This document shows positions 54,283 through 61,679 of a DNA stretch of 64,000 bases, piece after piece. Origin of the DNA: Marinifilum_A sediminis (lineage in GTDB: Bacteria; Bacteroidota; Bacteroidia; Bacteroidales; Marinifilaceae); contig CANMCX010000002.1 of the NCBI GenBank assembly GCA_947496465.1, positions 434,001-498,000 of the forward strand. The letters run 5' to 3'. The position numbers and the translations under genes were made by a program. Position 1 is the stretch's first letter; every line of letters starts with the position of its first letter. The notes under the pieces were generated by a model that was given only the letters and a program-made list of their open reading frames with translations, did not search any database and had not been told where the DNA came from.

Positions 54283-56058
54283 ATGAAAAACATATTAGAA
54301 TTCATATCAGAAAACTGGCAGCAAAAACTAATCGTACTGATTGTAGGATTATTGCTGGGCTGGTTATTGTTTGGAGGAAGTGCTGAAACACCTCATCAGC
54401 ATGAAGGACATGATCACGAGAAAGAATCAGTAGAAGCAAGTGTTTGGACTTGTTCAATGCATCCGCAAATTCAACAACCAAATGAAGGCGATTGCCCAAT
54501 TTGTGGGATGGATTTAATTCCACTGGACAATTCATCAGGAAGCTCATCTCCAGCTGTAATTAAAATGAATGAAACAGCTATGAAACTTGCCAATGTTCAA
54601 ACCACGAGAATTGAAAGTGGCAAAAGCAGTATGGAGATAATCCTAAATGGAAAGGTGACTATTGATGAACGTAAAATCAGTTCACAAGCCATCCACTTCG
54701 ATGGTAGAATTGAAAAGCTCCTAGTCAATTTTGAGGGTGAAAAAGTTTACAAAGGACAAACTCTGGCAAAAGTGTACGCTCCTAAACTAATTAGTGCCCA
54801 ACAAGAATTATTACAAGCACTAAAAACTAAGGATACGTATCCGGAGTTGGTAAAAGCTGCCGAGCAGAAATTAAACTACTGGAAGCTGACTAATGATGAG
54901 ATCAATCAAATAAAAGAGAATGGAAAACCAAGTGAATATTTCGAAATTAAAGCGGATGTTTCCGGTTATGTGATCAAACGAAACATAGCTGAAGGCTCTT
55001 ATGCTAAAGCAGGTAGCATTCTGTTTGAAATAGCTGACCTTAATAAAGTTTGGATTGAATTTGATGCCTATGAGAAAGATCTTGGATTCATAAAGAAAGG
55101 TGATGAAATTGAGTTTACCGTTTCGGCTTTTCCTTCTCAGGTCTTCAATTCTATCATCACTTATATCGATCCGATAATTGATCCAAAAAAGCGTGTGGTA
55201 AAGCTTAGAACTGAAACAAATAACACAAAAAATTTGCTTAAGCCGGAGATGTTTGCATCTGGAATTGTTTATGCCGACATGCAACATACTCACGAAGCCC
55301 TTGTTATTCCTAAATCATCTGTAATGTGGACAGGGAAGCGATCGGTTGCCTATGTAAAAGTTGATGGTGGATTTGAAATGCGCGAAGTTGAACTGGGTGA
55401 ATCATTGGGTGAATCTTACATCTTAAAAGAAGGAATTGAAGAAGGTGAAGAAGTGGTTAGCAAAGGTACATTTACGATAGATGCAGCCGCCCAGTTAAAT
55501 AACAAATACAGCATGATGAATCGTCCGGGAAGTGAGCCAGGAGCACCACAATTACAACAGTATGTTACCGAGAATTTCTCTGCTAAATTGAAGTCTTTGC
55601 TACATTCCTACCTGAAAATGAAAGACATTATGGTGGAAACCAAGGCAAAGGAAAGTAATGATGCAGCCAAACTGGTCATGAAGGCATTAATGCAGATGGA
55701 ACCTTCAAAGGTGAATATAAAAGGGAAAACACTCAAGTTTTGGAAGGAAAAGTATGAAATGCTTCACGTTCACCTAGCTGACATTGTAAAAAACAGTGAT
55801 ATGGAATTGCAGAGAAAAGCATTTAAACCTTTTAATGAGGTATTGATTGCCAGCATCAAATCATTGGGAACTGGTGAAGAAAAGATTTACATCCAATACT
55901 GTCCAATGGCTGATAACGATACGGGAGGATATTGGTTAAGTCTGGAAGAGAAAATTATGAATCCATATTTTGGAGATATGATGCTTCATTGTGGTGAAGT
56001 TACTGACACTCTCGTTAAAGTCTTACCAAAACAAAATCACCAGGGGCACAGACATTAA
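54283..56058 (+). CDS. cusB: CusB-like periplasmic adaptor with heavy-metal-binding and DUF3347 domains
   Basis: 591 residues. Inner-membrane anchor (about 16-31), His-rich stretch HQHEGHDHE near 38-46, a heavy-metal-binding domain (about 54-81: WTCSMHPQIQQPNEGDCPIC), the membrane-fusion core with barrel-sandwich hybrid and beta-barrel (about 95-410; EIKADVSGYVIKRNIAEGSY), and a C-terminal helical DUF3347 region (about 420-540) followed by YIQYCPMADND and MLHCGEV. Met, His and Cys groups at both ends should deliver Cu(I)/Ag(I) to CusA. The tail ends NHQGHRH. Confidence 0.93.
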   Translation: MKNILEFISENWQQKLIVLIVGLLLGWLLFGGSAETPHQHEGHDHEKESVEASVWTCSMHPQIQQPNEGDCPICGMDLIPLDNSSGSSSPAVIKMNETAMKLANVQTTRIESGKSSMEIILNGKVTIDERKISSQAIHFDGRIEKLLVNFEGEKVYKGQTLAKVYAPKLISAQQELLQALKTKDTYPELVKAAEQKLNYWKLTNDEINQIKENGKPSEYFEIKADVSGYVIKRNIAEGSYAKAGSILFEIADLNKVWIEFDAYEKDLGFIKKGDEIEFTVSAFPSQVFNSIITYIDPIIDPKKRVVKLRTETNNTKNLLKPEMFASGIVYADMQHTHEALVIPKSSVMWTGKRSVAYVKVDGGFEMREVELGESLGESYILKEGIEEGEEVVSKGTFTIDAAAQLNNKYSMMNRPGSEPGAPQLQQYVTENFSAKLKSLLHSYLKMKDIMVETKAKESNDAAKLVMKALMQMEPSKVNIKGKTLKFWKEKYEMLHVHLADIVKNSDMELQRKAFKPFNEVLIASIKSLGTGEEKIYIQYCPMADNDTGGYWLSLEEKIMNPYFGDMMLHCGEVTDTLVKVLPKQNHQGHRH

Positions 56059-56086
56059 TCAAGTAATAATTATTAAATAATAGAAA

Positions 56087-56422
56087 ATGAAAAAAGGAAT
56101 TTTATTAGCAGTTGCAGTAATCTCAATGCTTGCACTTTCGTTTACGGCAAATGCTGAAACTAAGAAAACAAGCTTTAAAGTATCAGGAAACTGCGGCATG
56201 TGCGAAAAGAAAATTGAAACTGCAGCCAAATTGGTAGAAGGAGTTGCAATTGCAGATTGGGATAAAAATACGAAAGTTATGACTTTGAGTTATGATACCA
56301 ACATAACCAATTTGGATGAAATTCACAAAGCAATAGCTAAAGTGGGTTATGATACTGAAAAGGCAAAAGCAGATGATGCCGTATACAACAAGCTGCATTC
56401 ATGTTGCAAATACGACAGATAA
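56087..56422 (+). CDS. Secreted heavy-metal-associated (HMA) domain protein
   Basis: 111 residues: signal peptide (about 1-23, ending ANA) and one HMA domain with the metal-binding CxxC at Cys36-Cys39 (GNCGMCEKKIE), followed by the usual ferredoxin-like strands (AIADWDKNTKVMTLSYD) and an extra Cys pair at the end (HSCCKYDR). It is likely a periplasmic copper chaperone or sponge for the efflux pump; CopZ-like domains are cytoplasmic in most bacteria, so export is noteworthy. Last gene of the operon, 28 bases after cusB. Confidence 0.9.
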   Translation: MKKGILLAVAVISMLALSFTANAETKKTSFKVSGNCGMCEKKIETAAKLVEGVAIADWDKNTKVMTLSYDTNITNLDEIHKAIAKVGYDTEKAKADDAVYNKLHSCCKYDR

Positions 56423-56430
56423 GAAACTGT

Positions 56431-56509
56431 TAAGGGGTATTCCACATGATTTATTTACTACATACGATTACTTACAACTGAATCATAGTTACAGAATACC
56501 CCTCTTTTA
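56431..56509 (+). terminator. Probable terminator of the efflux operon
   Basis: AGGGGTATTC (56433-56442) pairs with GAATACCCCT (56494-56503), followed by CTTTTAT. The 51-base loop is long, so this is a weaker call. The remaining 56510-56723 holds nothing I recognise. Confidence 0.55.
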
Positions 56510-56723
56510 TGTGGAAAAATCAGAACAATTGTGGAATATTTACTCATAAATTCCTATCATGGAACATGTAATTATTTTGTTTTATTATCAATGCTTCTGG
56601 TTTAAACCGAGTTATAGATTCATCCTGTTTCAGTGGCATATTTATTGATATTCTATGTTCTGGAATGACAAAACATATATCATTTTTTGTCGTTATACAA
56701 CTATCAATTAATAATTACATACT

Positions 56724-57521
56724 ATGAAAAATTTAAGACCTTTAGGTTTTCTTACCCTTTTGATTTTGGCATTTGCATTTGTTCAATGTTCGGATGATGA
56801 CGTAAAATTAACTACCCCTGTTAAGATACGATTGACTGATGCTCCTGCTCAATACGATAAAGTCAATATCGATATTCAGCAAATTCAGTTTCACTCATCA
56901 AATAATGAAAACGAAGAAAATGGGTGGAAAGAAATGGATTTGATTAATCCGGGAGTTTATGATCTATTACAATTCAATAATGGTATAGATACACTTTTGG
57001 TTGATCAGGAACTACCAAGTGGCACCGTCTCTCAAATGCGTTTGATTCTAGGAGAAAACAATACTGTTGTTATTGATGGTATGACTTATGATTTAGATAC
57101 GCCATCGGCTCAAACATCGGGTCTTAAGTTTCAAATTCATGATGATTTTCTTGCAGGTATTGAATACAAGCTTTGGATTGATTTTGATGCTGCACGATCT
57201 ATTGTTGAAACTGGAAATGGTAAATACAAATTAAAGCCTGTAATCAGAACATTTAATGAAGCTACAACGGGAGCTATCTCAGGTATTATTTCTCCAGCAG
57301 AAGCGAAGCCAAGCATTCATGCAATTATTGGACAAGACACTGTTTCTACTATTGCTGAAGAAAATGGAAACTTCCTGATTAAAGGATTAAATGCCGGAAC
57401 TTACAAATTGGCGATTGAACCAATTGATGGATATCTTGAAAAAGAAGTGGAAGATATTACGGTGAGTATCGAAAACATTACCGATGTGGGAACCATAGAT
57501 ATTGAAACAGCGGTGAATTAA
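56724..57521 (+). CDS. DUF4382 lipoprotein with carboxypeptidase-regulatory-like domain
   Basis: 265 residues. Lipoprotein signal ending at Cys22 (LAFAFVQCSDDD). A DUF4382 domain (about 30-170) with VKIRLTDAPAQYDKVNID, VYDLLQFNNG and KPVIRTF, followed by a beta-sandwich like the carboxypeptidase regulatory domain (about 185-262; GAISGIISPAEAKP and NFLIKGLNAGTYKLAIEP). Probably exposed on the outer membrane. Such proteins are common in Bacteroidetes with unknown function. Transcribed alone with its own terminator. Confidence 0.88.
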   Translation: MKNLRPLGFLTLLILAFAFVQCSDDDVKLTTPVKIRLTDAPAQYDKVNIDIQQIQFHSSNNENEENGWKEMDLINPGVYDLLQFNNGIDTLLVDQELPSGTVSQMRLILGENNTVVIDGMTYDLDTPSAQTSGLKFQIHDDFLAGIEYKLWIDFDAARSIVETGNGKYKLKPVIRTFNEATTGAISGIISPAEAKPSIHAIIGQDTVSTIAEENGNFLIKGLNAGTYKLAIEPIDGYLEKEVEDITVSIENITDVGTIDIETAVN

Positions 57522-57542
57522 TCGATGTAAATATAAAATTTA

Positions 57543-57570
57543 AAGTTGCTCAAAATGAGCAACTTTTTCT
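57543..57570 (+). terminator. Terminator of the DUF4382 gene
   Basis: AGTTGCTCA pairs perfectly with TGAGCAACT around AAA, followed by five T. Confidence 0.9.
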
Positions 57571-57592
57571 TATACAATATATTAAAAAAAAA

Positions 57593-57646
57593 ATGTTGTC
57601 ATGCTCCGACTATAGGCAAGCTGAAAATGTCGGGTATGACTAAAAA
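57593..57646. repeat. Degenerate intergenic palindrome
   Basis: GTCATGCTCCGAC (57598-57610) pairs imperfectly with GTCGGGTATGAC (57629-57640), with outer ATGTT and AACAT also complementary. GTCATGCT-style palindromes are frequent between genes in this phylum. Confidence 0.5.
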
Positions 57647-57787
57647 CATCTTCAACAAAATCATTCCTTTTACCATTTGCCACCTAATTTTAACCAATTG
57701 CTTTTTGCACAAAAATTTAAGCTAAAGTATACATTCAATTAGGAGATTATTTGCAACTTTATTATTGCAAACCTATCTATCGTAAAA

Positions 57788-58621
57788 ATGGAATTAAAAC
57801 AAGAAATAGTACCCGCCAACTGGTCCGAATTGCAAGATTTATTATTTACCGATTCTTACAATACCAATATCAACCGTACTCGCTCCCCATATATTTACCG
57901 GGGACTTTCCAAATTCCACTATCAGTTAAAAACTTCGCTGATTCGATTGAACGGACCTTATCCGGATTTAGAATTTCATTTACTAAGAAACTTCAAAAAA
58001 TACTCTTCACGCCCCGATATTAACAACAAATCGGATTGGGAATGGTTAGCATTGGCACAACACCATGGTTTGCCAACCAGACTACTGGATTGGACTTATT
58101 CTCCATATGTTGCCTTGCACTTTGCTACTTATGAAATTGACAAATTTCATCGCGATGGAGTAATTTGGGCTTTAAACTACGAAAGATTGAAAGAATATTT
58201 GCCCAATAATCTTCAACAAAAACTCAATGAAATTGGATCAAATAGTTTTACCATTGATATGTTGAAAGAAACCTACCAAAACATCACGGAACTTTCGAAA
58301 GAACAAAGTGACTTTGTAGTTGCCTTCGAACCTCCATCTCTTGACGATAGAATTGTGAATCAATATGCGATATTCACATTTATGTCCCATTCCAATGCCA
58401 TTTTAAATGAATGGCTTGCCGACAAACCCGATCTGTATTTCAGAATTCGTATTCCTTCAGAAATGAAATGGGAAATAAGAGATAAACTCGATCAGGTGAA
58501 CATTAACGAACGAGTACTTTTTCCTGGTATGGATGGCTTAAGCAAATGGCTAACCAGACATTATTCGCCTAAAGAGATCAAAAGCAAAAAATCTTCGAGT
58601 ACTAAAACCAATCATCGGTAA
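57788..58621 (+). CDS. FRG-domain protein
   Basis: 277 residues with an FRG domain: YIYRGLSKFHYQLKTSLIRL near 37-56 (Tyr-Arg-Gly in place of Phe-Arg-Gly), then LAQHHGLPTRLLDWTYSPYV (about 93-112), and VAFEPPSLDDRIVNQYAIFTF. The FRG family is of unknown function, often associated with phage defence or toxin-like genes, and is predicted to be an enzyme, possibly an ADP-ribosyltransferase relative. No toxin or antitoxin partner is evident; the next gene (58675) starts 53 bases later and may be co-transcribed. Confidence 0.87.
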   Translation: MELKQEIVPANWSELQDLLFTDSYNTNINRTRSPYIYRGLSKFHYQLKTSLIRLNGPYPDLEFHLLRNFKKYSSRPDINNKSDWEWLALAQHHGLPTRLLDWTYSPYVALHFATYEIDKFHRDGVIWALNYERLKEYLPNNLQQKLNEIGSNSFTIDMLKETYQNITELSKEQSDFVVAFEPPSLDDRIVNQYAIFTFMSHSNAILNEWLADKPDLYFRIRIPSEMKWEIRDKLDQVNINERVLFPGMDGLSKWLTRHYSPKEIKSKKSSSTKTNHR

Positions 58622-58674
58622 AACTTTTTTGCTCGATTTAGCTGAACTTCATATATTTATTTAAAAGCCACAAT

Positions 58675-59058
58675 ATGAAGTTCAAATACAAAATTATACA
58701 GGAACTTAAATTAATCAAGGAATATTACTATGGTTATTTCAAATGGAATGATCTGATTCAGCACACCTTGAGTACGAGGAATGATCAGCTATTTGATGAA
58801 ACCTACAATGTTATCTCCGATTTTACACAAGCAAAAGTTCTTCTAAATATTAAAGATCTGGATGATTATATTAATGAATACGAAAAATACAGTCCAATTT
58901 TAAACAAATGTGCAATCATTGTAAGTGAATCATATGATACGCCAATGGCAATGCTTTTTGAAATTCAAGTACGAATTCAAAATGCCAAAGTATTCCATTC
59001 CGAAAACGAAGCATATCAATGGCTTGATATTAATCCTGTTTCAGTAACTAAACAGTAA
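58675..59058 (+). CDS. SpoIIAA/STAS-like small protein
   Basis: 127 residues, soluble. The order is beta strand, helix, strand (KFKYKIIQELKLIKEYYYGY; AKVLLNIKDLDDYI; CAIIVSESYDTPMAMLFEIQ; AKVFHSENEAYQWLDI), resembling the SpoIIAA-like/STAS fold, including the frequent 'VFxxxxEAxxWL' ending. The family is inferred by this pattern and is not certain. It may be co-transcribed with the FRG gene 53 bases upstream. Confidence 0.6.
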   Translation: MKFKYKIIQELKLIKEYYYGYFKWNDLIQHTLSTRNDQLFDETYNVISDFTQAKVLLNIKDLDDYINEYEKYSPILNKCAIIVSESYDTPMAMLFEIQVRIQNAKVFHSENEAYQWLDINPVSVTKQ

Positions 59059-59115
59059 TCTGCTCTACTCTTTAATAAAACTCATTTAAAATAAAGTTTT
59101 TCCAGTGTTTTTTGC

Positions 59116-59146
59116 TTGACATAGGTGCGTCAATGAAGTAACTTTA
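59116..59146 (+). promoter_or_regulatory. Probable promoter of the peroxiredoxin gene
   Basis: TTG at 59116-59118, a 20-base spacer, and TAACTTTA at 59139-59146 (7 of 8 matches to TAnnTTTG, one mismatch at the last base). It leaves a leader of about 125 bases before the start codon. Confidence 0.45.
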
Positions 59147-59276
59147 ATATACTTCGGCAGATAAATAGCATCTGTACTCCCTATGGTTTCAACAAACGAA
59201 ACCTAACAATTGGATTTCTCTGAATCCAAACCTGATTCCAAAATCAAGAATAATCAATAAACACAAACTTTAAGCC

Positions 59277-60011
59277 ATGGAAGAAAACAGAGAACTAAGT
59301 AAAGTTTCTATGCCTAGAATTGGAGATAAAGCTCCGGAATTTAGAGCAATAACCACTCAAGGTGACATTCACTTCCCAAATGATTATCGAGGAAGGTGGG
59401 TAATCCTTTTCAGTCATCCTGCAGATTTTACACCAGTTTGTACTTCAGAGTTCATGACCTTCTCAAAAATGGAAAATCAATTTAATGAAGCCAATTGTGA
59501 GTTGGTTGGTTTATCGGTAGATGGTTTGTACAGTCATATTGCCTGGTTAAGAACCATTAAAGAGAAAATTGAATACAAGGGAATGAAAGATATCGAAGTT
59601 CAGTTTCCATTAATTGAAGACATTAAAATGGATGTTGCCAATAAATATGGAATGATACAACCTGGCGAAGACAGTACAAAAGCAGTAAGAGCCGTATTTT
59701 TTATAGATCCACACGGAATTATCAGAACCATTATCTACTATCCGTTAAGTTTAGGTAGAAACTTCGATGAAATTTACAGAGTATTAATTGCTCTGCAAAC
59801 CGCAGATAAATTCTCAGTTGCTACCCCAGCCGATTGGCAACCAGGTGAAGAGGTAATTGTTCCACCTGCAGGTTCATGTGGTGTTGCCAAAACCAGAATG
59901 GAAAATGCCGACGAAGATGTACACTGTTACGATTGGTTCTTCTGCACTAAAAAACTAAGTAAAGAAGATATTCTCAATACAATATTAAAAAAAGAACCTG
60001 TAGCTCATTAA
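59277..60011 (+). CDS. Peroxiredoxin, Prx6/archaeal type
   Basis: Thiol peroxidase, 244 residues. Peroxidatic Cys55 in HPADFTPVCTSEF. Besides it, Cys201 (AGSCGVAK) and a pair Cys217-Cys223 (HCYDWFFC) lie in the extended C-terminal arm; the six-residue spacing resembles the two C-terminal Cys of archaeal thioredoxin peroxidases of the Prx6 class, one of which resolves the disulfide. It detoxifies hydrogen peroxide and organic peroxides in the cytoplasm. The start ATG at 59277 follows a leader of about 125 bases. A terminator follows. Confidence 0.94.
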   Translation: MEENRELSKVSMPRIGDKAPEFRAITTQGDIHFPNDYRGRWVILFSHPADFTPVCTSEFMTFSKMENQFNEANCELVGLSVDGLYSHIAWLRTIKEKIEYKGMKDIEVQFPLIEDIKMDVANKYGMIQPGEDSTKAVRAVFFIDPHGIIRTIIYYPLSLGRNFDEIYRVLIALQTADKFSVATPADWQPGEEVIVPPAGSCGVAKTRMENADEDVHCYDWFFCTKKLSKEDILNTILKKEPVAH

Positions 60012-60016
60012 TTTTA

Positions 60017-60048
60017 AGAGGCTGTCAATTCTGGCAGCCTTTTCTTTT
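60017..60048 (+). terminator. Terminator of the peroxiredoxin gene
   Basis: AGGCTGTCA pairs with TGGCAGCCT (one G-U pair), followed by TTTTCTTTT. Confidence 0.85.
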
Positions 60049-60134
60049 GTTAGGGAATCGTTAAGAGAAGAGTGTAATTCAAAAAAGTTTTGTAATTTCC
60101 CCGGAATATTATGCTTATCAATTGCAATTTTATA

Positions 60135-61562
60135 ATGAAACATATTTTTATATCTCTTACTTTTCTGATTGTCAGCCTTTGCGCTTCAGATAAAATTACT
60201 GCACAAAGTTATAATATCTCTATTCAATTAGAGAATTGTATGGATTCATCAGCCTATTTGGCTCATTATTTCGATGGTAGAATTTTTGCTGATGACACCA
60301 CTCAATTGATTAATGGTGCAGGAACTTTTTCTAAAGATAAAGTACTTGAACAAGGTATTTATGTAATTTATTTACCAAGTCAGAAATATTTTGATTTACT
60401 AATCGGACAAGATCAAATATTTTCCATATCAGCTGATCCTAAAGACTTTATTGGTAGTATCAAAATTAAAGATGCCGAAGAAACCAATGCATTTCATAAT
60501 TTTCAAGTTTTTATGAAATCGCAAAATGCAAAATCGAAGCAATTACAGGAAGAATATAAAAAAGCAGGGAATAATGATGCTGCAAAAGAAAAATACAAGA
60601 AAGCCTATAAAGATGCTGATATAGCAGTACATCAATACATCAATCAATTAAAACTTGATTATCCAAACTCATTTGTTAGCCTCTTTGCAAACTTTACACT
60701 TTCTCCTAAGGTTCCCGATTTCTCAAAAGATATTCCTGAATCGACACCAAACAGAGAAAAGGAAATCCAACGCAAATCTTATTTATACAATAAAGATCAT
60801 TACTTCGATCATGTAAACTTTGCTGATAATCGCTTTTTGAGAACACCTATTTTAAAGAACAAATTGCAATTCTTTTATGAGAAGATATTGGTTCAAAGTC
60901 CAGATAGTATCGTTAAAGAATCCGTTAAGATTATTGAACAAGCTAAATCGGATAGTATCTTTTTTCAATACCTAACCCAATACTCCTTAAACTATGCAGT
61001 AAAAAGTAAGATTATGGGAATGGATGCAGCTTTTGTAAAGTTGGCAAAGAAATACTACTTGAGCGGACAAGCTAGTTGGGCTGATTCAACTTTAATGGCA
61101 CAAATTCGTGAGAAAGTAATTAAAACACAATTCAATTTGCTGGGTATGAAATCGCAAGATTTATTGATGGAATCGCCCGAAGGAGAATTTGTTCGTCTTC
61201 ACGAAGTTGATGCCAAATACACAGTTCTTTATTTTTGGGAACCAGATTGTGGTCATTGCAAAAAAGTAACTCCCCGTTTAAAAACAGAAATTCTTGATAA
61301 GTACAAAGATAAAGGAATAAAGGTTTTTGCTGTATGCACTCAGGATCAAAAAGAACTATGGGCAGAAGCAATTGATAGCTACGAATTATACGATTTTATC
61401 AACTGTTACGACCCTCAATTTCAAACCAATTTCCGAATCTATTACGATGTGTACAGTACTCCTATCATCTATTTACTTGATAAGGATAAAAAGATTATTG
61501 CAAAAAGATTAGATGTTGACAATTTGAAAACATTTCTCGATAACAAATTAAAAGAAAATTAG
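60135..61562 (+). CDS. Thioredoxin-like (TlpA/DUF5106) secreted protein with N-terminal DUF4369-like domain
   Basis: 475 residues from ATG 60135, chosen because it begins the signal peptide (MKHIFISLTFLIVSLCAS); an in-frame ATG at 60111 adds 8 residues. An N-terminal DUF4369-like domain (about 24-130; YNISIQLENCMDSSAYLAHY), a long helical DUF5106-like middle, and a C-terminal thioredoxin domain with CxxC at Cys372-Cys375 (WEPDCGHCKKVTP) and YSTPIIYLLDKDKKI. Probably a periplasmic thiol-disulfide oxidoreductase. Terminator immediately after the stop. Confidence 0.88.
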   Translation: MKHIFISLTFLIVSLCASDKITAQSYNISIQLENCMDSSAYLAHYFDGRIFADDTTQLINGAGTFSKDKVLEQGIYVIYLPSQKYFDLLIGQDQIFSISADPKDFIGSIKIKDAEETNAFHNFQVFMKSQNAKSKQLQEEYKKAGNNDAAKEKYKKAYKDADIAVHQYINQLKLDYPNSFVSLFANFTLSPKVPDFSKDIPESTPNREKEIQRKSYLYNKDHYFDHVNFADNRFLRTPILKNKLQFFYEKILVQSPDSIVKESVKIIEQAKSDSIFFQYLTQYSLNYAVKSKIMGMDAAFVKLAKKYYLSGQASWADSTLMAQIREKVIKTQFNLLGMKSQDLLMESPEGEFVRLHEVDAKYTVLYFWEPDCGHCKKVTPRLKTEILDKYKDKGIKVFAVCTQDQKELWAEAIDSYELYDFINCYDPQFQTNFRIYYDVYSTPIIYLLDKDKKIIAKRLDVDNLKTFLDNKLKEN

Positions 61563-61563
61563 C

Positions 61564-61596
61564 ACAAAGGACACTTTTCAGTGTCCTTTTCTTTTT
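61564..61596 (+). terminator. Terminator of the thioredoxin-like gene
   Basis: AAAGGACACT pairs perfectly with AGTGTCCTTT around a 4-base loop, followed by TCTTTTT. Confidence 0.9.
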
Positions 61597-61679
61597 AACC
61601 TAATTTGTAGATCTATTCGAATACTATTATATTTACACTCCTTCCAAAAGCCAAAATTATAACATTTAATTTCAAATAG

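Noticed and set aside
61608..61645. TTG and TATATTTA as promoter of the glycosidase-like gene
   Set aside because: The -7 box has one mismatch and the region is very AT-rich, so the match is not better than chance; mentioned only in the gene entry.
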